DNA from: Calliopsis andreniformis
Taxonomy: Eukaryota > Arthropoda > Insecta > Hymenoptera > Andrenidae
DNA length: 64,000 nucleotides
Assembly (NCBI RefSeq): GCF_051401765.1
Contig: NC_135071.1
Coordinates: 17,152,961-17,216,960, forward strand
Direction of reading: 5' to 3'
The notes beneath the pieces were generated by a model that was not told the DNA's origin, made no database searches, and saw only the letters and a program-made list of their open reading frames with translations. The translations under genes and the position numbers were made by a program. Positions 1 through 10,799 of the stretch are shown here, one piece after another; within the stretch, counting starts at the first letter, position 1, and every line of letters starts with the position of its first letter.

Positions 1-224
1 GTGCCATCTTTATGCTCTTCTATGTTTAAAGACAACAAATCTAAGCTAGTAATATGTCGAAGAGTCTCAAAAATATCATAGCCAATTTCAATATTAAGTA
101 TCTCAACAGATGCTAAGAGTCTACGGTTAGCAACCTGAGGATTACAGCGCCAAATATTGATAGCTTTATAAAACTCTGATGTGCTGGCATCAGTTTTTTC
201 ACGTACTATCGTCTGAAATTCCAT
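1..224 (-). CDS. Unrecognised protein, N-terminal part, runs off the left edge
   Basis: An ATG at 224-222 opens a frame that continues without a stop to position 1 (74 full codons). The product begins MEFQTIVREKTDASTSEFYK and continues with a mixed helical-looking sequence (NIWRCNPQVANRRLL, then EILNIEIGYDIFETLRHITS). I do not recognise the family and give no function. There is no low-complexity sequence and the composition looks like ordinary protein. The start lies inside the last coding exon of the LYRM9-like gene in another frame, so the two frames overlap by 19 bases. Either the two proteins share a transcript or this gene has its own start just upstream. The 3' part, and any further exons, lie outside the window. 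Confidence 0.5.
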   Translation of the reverse strand, partial: MEFQTIVREKTDASTSEFYKAINIWRCNPQVANRRLLASVEILNIEIGYDIFETLRHITSLDLLSLNIEEHKDG

Positions 225-796
225 TTCTTAAAAATATAATTCAAATCCTCCTTCCTTGAATCTCTCATGCATTTATGGTAAGCTGTGTCTACGATAAAAC
301 TACTGTATCATTCTTATTTTTCTTTATGAGCTTTTGTGCCTTGGCCTTTAGTATACTGAAAACAACATAGTAATTCACTAATTATTGTATTTTAGTGGAA
401 GACATAGACTATGCTCAAACACACGATACCTTATTGACTATCCAATTTGCATCTTGCACAGCCTTTTCCATAATCTGTTGAACACGTTCCTTATCTGACT
501 CTATCAAATGTTGCTTGAAGCTCTGTGAAAAGGAAAGCACGTGTATCTACTGTAAATAATACGAAAGACTGAGGTTATATCCAGTGTTCATAATTAAACC
601 AAACCACGTGGCGAAGTCAAACCTGAGTTCCACTTAATCCTTCAAAAACACTTGTACAATAATACTCTACCTGTTTCACCGAATGTTTATAAAACTGTTG
701 CGCATCCTTCGGTAATTTTTCACATTCACGCAGCAGAAACTTGTAAAGCAGTTTCGGCGAATTCAGAGCCGCTTCCCGCAGCTTCGCGCTGGCCAT
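206..796 (-). CDS. LYRM9: LYR motif-containing protein 9 (LYRM9-like), 3 exons
   Basis: Exons 671-796, 430-522 and 206-226 join in phase 0 at both junctions to give 79 residues; human LYRM9 has 78. Exon 1 starts MASAKLREAALNSPKLLYKF and contains the LYR-type helix; the motif here is L-Y-K instead of L-Y-R. Exon 2 (SFKQHLIESDKERVQQIMEK and on to NWIVNK) matches the conserved second half of LYRM9. Exon 3 adds KWNFRR and a stop. LYR proteins are small three-helix mitochondrial-matrix proteins, several of which bind acyl-carrier protein and help assemble respiratory or Fe-S complexes; LYRM9's own role is poorly known. A longer start at 826 exists, but MASAK at 796 fits the family length. Exon 3 is short and rests on a TTTTTAAG acceptor; without it exon 2 would read through to a stop after NKVSCV. 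Head-to-head with the FLAD1-like gene. Confidence 0.8.
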
Positions 797-1237
797 CTTA
801 CCAACAAGGCAAACTATAAAACACAAAACTCGATTATTATCAACACGTCACTAACAATAGATAATTCGTTAAAAATGTGAACGCACTGAAGTCTAAACCA
901 AAACACTGCTTATGGATCAATCCTTTTACGTTTTGTTTGACTACTATTTATACTCCTGCACTTTCCCTCTGTGTGCCAGCGTGAATAAGGTTGTCTGCAG
1001 GATGCAAAAATAGAGCGATTCGCGTTTAGTTCGAGCGAAGAGAATTAATCATGAGATCTATCGGAATGGTATGTATTTTCTGTGATATGTATTCGAAAAC
1101 AAATATCTACAGGCTATACTTTTCTGTAGGTACCGAGCCAGAGGAATGGATTGGGGGCGTTTAGGTTCAGGGGCGCTGCTTGGCATTGTAGAGCAATAGC
1201 ACTGTTGAATTATCGTTGATAGTTAGGTTAAAGCGTC
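797..1237. promoter_or_regulatory. Divergent (bidirectional) promoter region LYRM9 / FLAD1-like
   Basis: Only about 440 bases separate the two divergent start codons, so both promoters must lie here. A possible 5'-UTR intron for the plus-strand gene runs from a GTATGT donor at 1069 to a TTCTGTAG acceptor ending at about 1130. A small upstream ORF beginning at the ATG at 1051 would be spliced across it and ends before the FLAD1-like start. No TATA box is evident. Confidence 0.5.
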
Positions 1238-3504
1238 ATGATTAATTTACAGCAATGTATAAAAGTTTCATCGAGGTTATACAGAACCCTGATGCGACTT
1301 AAGTGTAGCGGGGAACGACCGACTGCCGGGATAGTCGGTAATGTTGGCATCGGGTATTCATTAGTTATCACTACACTGCGGATTTTTATGCATTTATACA
1401 AGAAATTTAAACGTGTGAGAAACTACAAAATGCGCTTAATATGCTAAAAAATACCAAATGTAATACTTGGAGGCTGAAATGAATTTTTACTTCTTGTTAC
1501 CTTCAAGAGTATGAAGTTGCGTAAACATCCTCAGTCTAGTTATCGTATACATACCACATTCAAACCACTGTTAATAGACTTTTACTTATTTCAGTGGTTG
1601 GAGATGAAATTCTGAAGGCACAGGTGAAAGATACCAACTCCTTCTATGCCTGTGACTTGCTGTATGAGCATGGAGTCAAGGTTCAAAAAGTTAGGATCTT
1701 TTGTGATACAATTATATCGCTGAAATATTCTTTTCATTCTATAGAATTGTATTTTTGTAGATATCAGTTGTTCGAGATAATGTTGAAGAAATAGCGAAGG
1801 AAATCAAGGATTTTTCTACCAAGTTTAACTATGTTTTTACATCTGGTGGTATAGGACCAACTCATGATGATGTTACATATGAAGGTAAGTGTTTTTAAAG
1901 TTATGCAGCTTCTTTACTTCAACTAATCCAATGTATTTTATAGCTGTGGCAGTAGCCTTCGATGATACACTGCACTATCATCCTAAACTGGTGGATATTG
2001 TAGGGAATCGCTTTGGGTGTAAGAGCTTTCCCTCACCTAGTTATAAAATGGCATACGTAAGTGTATGGTCCTAACAAATTTACAGCAATTGAAATAAATT
2101 AGACGTGATTTCAGATACCAACCACATGTGAGCTAAAATTTGGGAAAAATGAAACTACAGGAGAACCACTTCCTTATCCATGTATAGTTATGCAGAATGT
2201 GTTCGTTTTTCCTGGTTCACCCATGTTTTTCAAAGTCTCTTTTCGAGCAATATGCAAGGTATAGTTAATAATTATTTTTTTACTTATAGCTTGCCTCAAA
2301 GGAACAATTCTATTTTCACAGGAGTTATTTGCTGGGTGCAAACGCTTTGCGACAATCGAAGTGTTCATAAACGCGAGCGAAGAATCGTTTGCAAATGCTT
2401 TAACTGCAGTTGCGCGAGAGCATCCGAACGTTGCCTTTGGCTCGTATCCGGAGCGTAACAGGTAGCCAAGTCGAATAAAACTGAGCTTTATCGTTATAGA
2501 AATCCCTATAGTTTCCAATGCTTTTTAGGTATTACAAAGCACGTGTTACTATAGAGAGCGAAAACAGAGAAGATACCGAAACGGCGAGGAGAATGTTTTG
2601 CGAGCAAATTTCGAGCGACGTGCTGGTACACTACGACCGTGTACCGCACATCGATTGCGTTGCAAAATACGAGAAATTGATTCGACAGTCCCAACGTCGA
2701 TCGATTTACCAGTGTACCTTCGAGAAATTCGTGTAATGCCTCTTCAACTGGAAAAAAGTATCGATTGCTCGTACCGCTACATTTGAGACGCTATTGAATT
2801 TTCTTCTCTTCTTTTCTCTGTTTTCCTTTCCAGGAATTATTATCAGAAGCCAAAAGAGGTATGGGTATACTTGGATGGCAGCGAAGAGTCTATAATTATA
2901 ATACATCTCGCTCGCGTTGCTGTTAACAAGCTGCAACAAAATTCTAGGGCAAGATTGAACGCGGTTTATTTTAAATTCGAGTCCACAGAATCTAGCCTGA
3001 CTGGGTTCTTTCGCGAAATTTCTGATAGGTAGGTGAAGGGATCTGTTACGCCAACGATTCCCTGGTTTAGTTAACGAAATTCAAGCACAAGATCCATTTT
3101 AAAACCTTGTAGGTACGGCGTCGAGTTGTGTAGCTTACAATGCGAAGAAACCGATGCTTGCCATGCAATTGAACATCTCATCGCGTCGAAGCCAGAGTCG
3201 CGAATATTGCTGCTCGGAAGGCGATCGAATGGCAATGAAACAGAAATTTACGAGGCTCTCACACGGATCAGTAACAATCCTTCCATATCCGTGCAAACAC
3301 ATTTTCCCCTTATCGACTGGACGGATGAAGATGTCGCAACTTTCGCCAGTTCTCTCTCTTTACCTTATTACGCTGCAGAAACTCAGTCGGTCGTGTAAGC
3401 GAGAATTCATTCTCCCTTTTCCACTCTTTCATACTTTCCAACGCAGTCTATTTCCGCAGGTGAAATGGCCACGAAAGGGAAAAAGTAAACCGAAGAGGAT
3501 TTGA
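1238..3504 (+). CDS. FLAD1: FLAD1-like protein: molybdopterin-binding domain plus degenerate FAD-synthase domain, 10 exons
   Basis: Exons 1238-1337, 1595-1689, 1761-1884, 1944-2056, 2115-2258, 2322-2461, 2529-2732, 2834-3028, 3113-3394 and 3447-3504 join in phase to 484 residues, close to the 490-residue human FLAD1 isoform. The N-terminal MoCF/molybdopterin-binding domain is well kept: [17 protein letters not shown] at about residue 27, [21 protein letters not shown] at about 92, and NVFVFPGSP further on. The C-terminal half corresponds to the PAPS-reductase-like FAD-synthase domain, which in FLAD1 makes FAD from FMN and ATP. Here the SFNGGKD nucleotide loop is replaced by YLDGSEES and GTRRTDP by GRRSNGNE, so catalysis is doubtful. 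The first about 24 residues ([10 protein letters not shown], basic) could be a mitochondrial presequence, with an internal ATG before RLKCSGERP giving a cytosolic form. The last small intron (3395-3446, 52 bases) is the least certain; without it the protein ends at 3398. Confidence 0.85.
1374..1536. mobile_element. Miniature inverted-repeat element, family A copy 1 (inside FLAD1-like intron 1)
   Basis: The left end reads CACTGCGGATTTTTATGCAT and the right end is GAAGTTGCGTAAACATCCTC followed by AGTC, which is its imperfect inverted copy. Both sides are flanked by TA (1372-1373 and 1537-1538), the target duplication of Tc1/mariner-type elements. The 163-base element fills most of the 257-base intron. 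Confidence 0.6.
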
Positions 3505-3630
3505 TACGTCAATTAAACGGGAGTGGAAGCAACGGTACCTCGACTTGAATCGTGCAATTACTCTCTAATGAACACAATAATCGATGACCTTACAGTATAA
3601 TGGATACAAGTATAGACAAAGTAAAAGCGG

Positions 3631-3636
3631 AATAAA
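3631..3636 (+). promoter_or_regulatory. Poly(A) signal of the FLAD1-like gene
   Basis: AATAAA lies about 130 bases downstream of the stop codon at 3504, a normal distance for an insect 3' UTR. Confidence 0.6.
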
Positions 3637-3659
3637 GATAAACGAAAACGAAGATATCC

Positions 3660-5900
3660 GACAAGCTTGTCTCTTTATGTTACGAACTTTTGATAAAGAT
3701 TTATCTTGGAAAGATAACATGCGTTTTTTAAGATCTCCGTTCGCGTACTCGAGATAAATTAGACGATGTTCGAACAGCGGGCTTAAAGTATACGTATATT
3801 AGATAGACGAGATCCGTGGGTGGGTGGATAGGTGGTTCGTTGAACACGAAGGAAGAGTATCCGAGCTCGTATTACACATTTTTCAGCCGCTGCAGCGGGG
3901 TTGGGGGAGGGAGAGGAGGCTCCTCCCGGTGGAGAGGGAGCTGAGCCACGGAGGAGAACCGTTGTCAGTCCCTTTCATCCTTTTGAAATTTCATTTCGAG
4001 TTAAAGTATTTCTAGCTTTTTTCCTTTGAAAGTTTAAAATGAGAGTGGGTGGTAGTTGGTCGGCGGGGCGGTGGAAAGGAGAGGCAGAGAGAGGGCGATA
4101 AGGAGGGGAATGAATCGCTACTAGCCGAGCAACGCCCATGGTTCCTTACAGCTCGCGGCTCGCGCACTATGCGCTTCTCAACACTCTCCCAGCCACGAAA
4201 CTTCGCGGAACGCGAACTATTTTTCATATTTTCGATAATCTCCAACTGGGCTGGACCAAGTGCCCAGTCACCTTGATTCTTGGTTTTATCTTAGCCTCCT
4301 GTACAGGACCCTCGATCCTCTTCTTTTCTACTTCCTTGGGAGACCAACAAATTTCCATTAGATTCTCCTCTCCTTTATGTTGATTTCTAGCTGCTGCCTC
4401 GCAGAATTGAAATACCCTATTCCCTCCATTTCTCACGAGAACTAACATTTCCATCTCTCCGGTAAAAGGAAAAGACACCGACAAAAATGACAAATAGCAG
4501 TTGCGACTGGTTAAATCGAAGAGATCGGGCAAAGCAATCCGCGAGCGACGCGAAACGAAACGGGGAAATGGAGGCTCGTGGGGGGATGGAAAAAGTTGGG
4601 TGAGCAAAGAAACGACGGTGGGGGAAGAAGGAGACGAGCCTCATATTTCACTGGAGTACTTCATTCGAGTTTGAAATTGATTTTGCACAGCGGCGGAGGA
4701 GGGAGGAAGAAGTCGATGTTACGAGGCTGGGAAAGCATGGAAACTAAGCGGAGCAACTGGCTGGCCCGTATCAACGACCGATCTCTAAATACAATGATCA
4801 CTAAAGTACAATCGACCACTATCTTAACAACTAAACAACATAAAAAGAGAATCAATCTCATCGTTAAAACAAGAAGAAAAAGAATACACTAACAATAGAC
4901 TAAACTACACTCATTGTCAGATACTGGCAAAGGGTGTAGGTCCACTCTGTAGGCCAGTGGATGGAACACAAAACCGATGAATGGTAAAGCAACCACAGTT
5001 AGGGATATCCTGTTAGAGACTCCAGGAACATAGACTCAGGAACCATGGATACTTAGTCGCGTTTAGAGATTGAAAATGATGGACCAGAGGGAGAGAGATA
5101 GTGGCTTAGTCCTCGCGTAATCGTCGATGAAGCCGATGGAGATAGGATGAACGGTGGTAACGGTAGCGAGTAGTGGTGGTGGTGGCGGCGGTGGTGGCAG
5201 CGGTGGTGGTGTTGGCGGCGGCGGCGGTCTAGGCTGGCGACGGCGTGGTCGATCGCGATGGTCGCGTGCTGGTCGCGTGCCGGAGGCGGAGCCAAGCCTC
5301 GACTCTCTCGCGTGCCACCTCCACCCTAAAGTTCGCGGTCCCTGTTGCACCCTCTGACACCCTCCCGCCACGGTAGGGAGCTCTTCTACTCGACGCGACG
5401 CCCCTCGGTACTCTTTGGTTCCTCGCGTCTCTCCCCTTCGCCCCGCTATCCGAATCCACAGTCGCTTCCTCGTGGGTTATTGATTCCCTCGGGTAGCCAG
5501 TCCCGAAAAGGGTGTTAAAATAGGATGAGGACCATCGAAAGAACGAAAGCGGGAAAATGGACGTGAAAGGAGTCGCGGCGATAGTTGGCCGGTGTATCAA
5601 CGTTGATGCGCCCCAGGACCCTCGCCAGTCCCCTTTGACCTCCGGTAATCTTCGATCGCCGGTGATTCGTCTCCGATTTCCGTGTTTCTTCCGTTCCGAA
5701 CTTCAATACGCGTGCCAATATCGTGGGAGGGTGAGATGGGGTGAGATGGTCGAAAAGGGGGAGGAAAAATCTACTCGATCCGATCGTCCCGTAGGAGAAG
5801 AGCTCTCAACACTTTCGCAACCTGTGATTTCGAGACGACAACATTACTGTTTGTGTAAAATTTTTAAGAAACATGATCACAAATTTTGATATTATAAGAT
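3660..5900. other. Intergenic, no gene seen; GGT/GGC simple repeat
   Basis: Open frames here are short, arginine- or proline-rich and present on both strands, as expected from GC-rich non-coding DNA. A GGT/GGC triplet tract lies at about 5170-5230. Purine-rich stretches occur around 4060-4120. I see no splice-consistent coding exon. Confidence 0.5.
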
Positions 5901-5960
5901 TTTGATATTATAAGAGCTGAGAGTTAACCTTTTCAATCCTATCCGATAAATGTATTGACA

Positions 5961-6087
5961 TTTTCGCTGCCCATCACGCAATAGCGCGTGGCGAGGCTTC
6001 TGCAACGAGTAGCCGACCACGTACTATCGCGTGTTAGATCTGTGTTTAGTTAATGGGAGCTGTGCGGCTGGCAGTTTGAGGATCGTG
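5961..6087 (+). repeat. Dispersed repeat R-A, copy 1
   Basis: This stretch aligns almost end to end with 55342-55470, sharing TTCGCTGCC, ATCGCGTG, AATGGGAGCT and GGCAGTTTGAG in the same order. It contains several imperfect palindromes of the form CACGC-NN-TA-N-CGCGTG. No coding frame is shared. It is a diverged interspersed repeat of unknown class. Confidence 0.65.
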
Positions 6088-6099
6088 TGTCGTGGGTTG

Positions 6100-9000
6100 T
6101 CTTGATATGTATTACTACTTTACTACTCACAATCAACACCGAATAGGCTAAGGTTTCATGAGGCCTCGGAGCAGGCTAGAGGCGGGGCAAGTTATTACTA
6201 TACTAAAATACCTATCTTCTATTTCTTGAGAAGATTTTGTAATGAATGACTACTATTATTTCTCGAGCCAAAGTAAGCATTAAAGCTTCACAGTAAATGT
6301 GATCTTTGGAGAAGACCATTAATAAATTGGAAATAAATTTTTTCTGAGGCCCCTTAAAATGTGAGGCCCAGGTCTACAGCCCCACCCCCTAGCCTCCTTC
6401 CACAATACCCCAGGCCTGGGAATGACGTAACTACGTTGCCAGTATTCAGCTAAAGACTTCAGAATCTAGAATGACGCAGGACTACGTTTCCCGGAAGTGT
6501 TAACAATTCCATCTCTGCAGGGCTGACGCAGATCGCAATTAACGAAACTCTCGCGTTAATCTATTAAATTTCCCCGATTCATCCACGGCATTATCTACTC
6601 ATAAGCTCGTATCGAGGACGCTCTTCAATCTCGAAACTTTCGAAACCCTCGTCTCCCTCTTGTTTCAATCCTTTGTTTCTCTCGAAGATCAGTGTACGTA
6701 TACACAATTTACACGCAAGTGTGCACGTATGCGGGCGCGCGCGCCAGGCGATATCGTTCTCTGTCCGTTCCTCTCCGCCTCGTCCTCTCCTTCTTTTCTG
6801 TCTTCGAAGCCCCGTCGTTTTTGCTTCGCGTCTCGTTCGTCGGAGAGCCGTAGTTCCATGCGATTCAGCGGCATAACCTATTTTACTTTCGAAAACTCAA
6901 CGGATCAATACCAGCTGGGAATACGACGAAGACGTGCGACGCGGAGAGAATCGGGAACGGGGAAGAACGAGCGCGAACGATATCGTTTACTTCCAGCCCA
7001 GACTCGCGTACGAGACTCTGTTCGGCGGTTTCGCAAACCGATCGTCCCGTGGATCGGTAGTCAGCCTCCCCAAGCCTCCCTGAGGTCCAGACCGCGAAGG
7101 GGTGGCCCGTCGCGGGATCGATGGGGATCGAGTGGCCGATGGCAGCGACGGCCAGAAGGCAGCAGCCAGCACAGGGGCAGCCAAGTATGGGCGCACCATG
7201 CGATATCCAAATACTAGCGATCGAATTTTCGAAAAGAGTCTCGGGTAGCGGCACGAGGCCGTCAGCTGGCCAGCAGGAGACCTCTGTTTCTCTTCTTCTT
7301 ATTTCCCCTGGATCCCTACACGGGCCCTCCAGTCTTCTTTTTTCCGTCGCTCGTTCTTTCGAGCCAAACGCGCCTCGTTTCTTTGTTGACGATGCTCGAC
7401 GTTCAGGTGGACCCTGACTCCTTGCAGCGTTTCAAAAGTACACGCGCAAGATCGTCTCTACCTCTTCCTTTGTATCGGTTCTGAGTGGTCTTTCGATGTA
7501 GGCTCGCGGCTCTTTGAAGGCAAGATTATTCCGCTCACCTGCTCCAAATAATGCCAATATAGCGAGGGAATATTGTGGCGTATACAGCTCCTTGAGTAAT
7601 GTGATTAAGTCACTACAGCTCGGGGAAAGCCAGAGGCAACCTGAGCAGAAGAAAAGATATAAATTGATATGTTGTGTAATAAATGATAAAATGCTAGCTT
7701 TTCTTTTAGATACTCTAAAATCTCTAAAATTGCTAGGATCTCTAAATATACATATACGTATAGAATTTACTCGCTAGAATCGCTAGAATCTCTAACATCC
7801 CTTGACTCGTCATAATCTCTAAATGTACATTACAGGCTGTCCTATGTGAAGTTTCGTTCCGAGTCTCAGTAGTCTCTTAAAATCTCGGGAGCACGTCCAC
7901 CTAGAGAAGATGTATGACTATCGTAAGATGTCGCCCCCTTCCCTCCTCCTCCTTGCCCCGAAATAGAATAAATTCTATTTCGACACGAGCTACTAAGCTT
8001 CAAATAGACCACTCCATATACAGTCTCTCTAGCTCGCTAGAATCTCGCATACAGTAAAAAGCTTACGAAGAAAGACTCTTTGACAGATCAACTTATATGT
8101 CTATAACATTATTCTAAAATCATCCACGAAGCTGCACGATGACTCCATTGCCAGTAACCACGAGCTCGCATCAAGTACATCCCATAAAGTCCGACCATGA
8201 AGCCAAACGTTCGTTTAATCGCGGCACACGAGGTATTTCCATGCAAATTCGTATCGGTCGCGAGGCGCGGCGAGCTTACACCGTGATTAAGCAAAAGTGC
8301 TCGCGGGAGCATCGATTAGATCACAGCGGCGCGCGTTAATCGCGCTAATCTTCTCGCGTTCGACCGCTCGACCGAAAAGAGCTTTGTAGAGCAGCGACGC
8401 GCTCCTGTTCCGCCTGCACGGTAACGATGCGAAATTTCTTTTACGGGATTAGACGATGCTCGATTTAACCGTACAGTTCGTTTCACCGAGCCCGCTCGCC
8501 GAAGCGCGTCAGCGTCCTACGTGCCGCGAGCGTCGGCCACTTCAGCTCTTGCTTGACCGCGGCGGTTTACGACCGCTCCACCCCTCTTCCCACCTCACTC
8601 CCCGTCGCCCAGAGACGCGCATTCTCCGCGGCTAGGGGATCCCCCGCGACGATTCGATCGATCCTCGATCGTCGTCCTGGATCCAGAGAGAGCAGCAGGG
8701 AATTCGTCGTCGCGGGAACGACCTTGACACTGGCAGCGCGGACACTCGATACGGGACGGCGAGCGAGGAGGGTCGAGGGACGCTTCGGGCATTCGAAAAA
8801 CGCGGCGAAGCCAGCTGGCGGCTCGACCTTTGCCCCCGGCTTATCGCTCGACGCTGAACTCGCAATCCTTCACCGCGGTCCGTCGGCTGGGTCCACGAGT
8901 CCATTCGAATCCTCCTACGCCTCCACTGGGGAAACTCTGGCCCCGGGATTAGCGAGCTTTCCTCCCCGACTGTACCAGCCCTGAAAAATCCATTTCGTTT

Positions 9001-10400
9001 TAACTTTACGTTCAAATTGAATGTTTTGTAGCTGTGTGTCGACTCGGGTGAAAGGCAGCTGGAAGGGGAGCGAGAGGCTCTCGCGAGAGGAGGAGGGCCC
9101 GCGGAGGGTGAGGAGGGACGGCGCGTGGGGAAAGGGATGGAAGTCGATGGAGGAGAGAAGACACGAAGAGAGGTGTTCGCGGAGGGTAGGTCTGGGTTCC
9201 GAGGGACAGGGGTACACAGTACCAGGAATACGAAGTACCGAATACGAAGACTGATCTATGAAGGTGGTCGAGGAGGGGGGTTGGGGGGTGGACGAGGGTT
9301 AGGTCGTATTCCGACCACCCCCTTCTCTAAATCACGTTTATCAGAGACGGATGGCGAGCGGCGCGATGCAGTATCGAAGGAGGCGCGGCCATCCGAGGAA
9401 GGAACAGGGGACAGGGGACCGTTCCTAGGGAAGACGGACAGAGACAGAGGGTGCAACGGGGAGGAGGTGGAGGAGGAGGACGGGGGGGGGTGTAGCAGCG
9501 AGCGAGCGAGTTGATAAGTTGTCGAGTAGCGGAGCGCGGAGGTGCGAGGCGCGAGTCGCGAGGTGCGATGCGCGAGGCAAGCGGCAAGAGGCACGAGGCC
9601 CCGAGTACGAGAAGGGTGAAGAAGGGAAGGAAGGGAGAGGAAGCGGAGGTACACGCGGATATTGATTCCCGTGGGATATGCGCGCGCTCGACGAGACTCG
9701 GAAATCTAAACGTATGTACGACGCTTTGGCAGACATACAGAAAGGGAGATATACGCGCCGCGCCGCGTATACACCCCCTCGCGGACGCCAGCGACGGGGA
9801 ACGAGACGGGGGAAAGGCGATCCGAGGAGGAACGGCGAGCAAGGAACCCGAGGGCTCGCTGGACAGCGATAGGTTCCGATGGAGAGAGGAGCAAGGGTGC
9901 ACCCGCGACAGGGAAATTCGAGGCCTAGATTTGGGATCGTTGACCCTGTGACTTACGACGAAGCTCTTTTCGGGATTGGGGACTGATACTTTGCGGCGGA
10001 TTTTAGGTGTAAGAGGCGTATGCCTGGGGCCTGAGGACATACAAAAGAGTATTTACTTTTTTATATACGTAAAGGGAGACAATTGTTTAAGTATAACTAG
10101 ATCGGTGTCCATGCGCGTTCCTATTTTTATACGCGGAATTAGGGAAATGGACTCGTTTCAGCGTTCAAATATTATAAAATGTACATTTATCTTTCGATTA
10201 TTTCTACATTTTTCTATATTATCTAGGTATATGGATTCTCCCGTTTTATACGTTGAAATTTCTCATAAATGCATACAGATCCGCAGTCCAGTTATAACAG
10301 TTTTTTCAAGATAAAACTTTTATTAAGAGCAAACCTTTTCAATAATTTAACTCCTTTGCCATACTCATTAAGAGTCCCAAATTAGTATTACACCTCGGGC
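6100..10400. other. Intergenic, alternating AT-rich and CpG-rich blocks, no gene seen
   Basis: CpG-rich blocks lie at about 6600-7420 and 8130-9960, separated by AT-rich sequence with short CTAGAATCTCTAA-type direct repeats (about 7690-7830). Long frames in the GC-rich blocks, such as the minus-strand one at 9327-10040, are Ser/Arg/Pro-rich, mirrored by frames on the other strand, and have no recognisable domain. These blocks may be regulatory sequence of the downstream TOX gene. Confidence 0.4.
10100..10288. mobile_element. Family A miniature element, partial copy
   Basis: The right end (TAAATGCATACAGATCCGCA followed by GTC) matches the terminal repeat of the copies at 1374, 16833 and 24322. 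The left end near 10100 (GATCGGTGTCCATGCGCGTT) is only weakly similar, so this boundary is uncertain. Confidence 0.35.
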
Positions 10401-10411
10401 CTCAGTATACC

Positions 10412-10768
10412 TTAAAGCTCCGTTTACATTAAGCAACTTTTGATGAAGCAACCGAGTTGATCAAGTTTATCTGTGTAAATACAATTTAACGCATTCTGAA
10501 TTAGAGATTTTATTAACACATTGCATACGGGGTATTTAAATAATTTAAATGCCTGTTCCCGGGGATTTATAGCCTTTTAATCTATCTTTTGCACTGATAT
10601 ATTTGACGCGTGAGAGAAGTGTATAGTGCGTTGAAACAAAACACGTGTTAAAAACGCAAAGTTGTGTCGCCCAACTTCCACGATTAAATCGTTTAACATT
10701 TTAACGTGTTAACATTCGTCTATTTTCGATCGGCCGACCAAAAGTTGCTTAATGTAAACGCAGCTTAA
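10412..10768. mobile_element. TTAA-flanked inverted-repeat element (piggyBac-like MITE)
   Basis: The left end AGCTCCGTTTACATTAAGCA and the following ACTTTTG are repeated in inverted orientation at the right end (CAAAAGTTGCTTAATGTAAA then CGCAGC). TTAA lies immediately outside both ends (10412-10415 and 10765-10768), the target site of piggyBac-type transposons. The roughly 350-base interior has no transposase frame. Confidence 0.65.
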
Positions 10769-10799
10769 TCCGCCACTAATCTACTTACTCTTGACAATG

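Noticed and set aside
6660..7217. 185-codon plus-strand frame
   Set aside because: Arg/Ser-rich, in a CpG-rich block, and no family recognised.
9327..10040. 237-codon minus-strand frame
   Set aside because: Ser/Arg/Pro-rich, with similar frames overlapping on both strands in a CpG-rich block; no recognisable domain or splice context.
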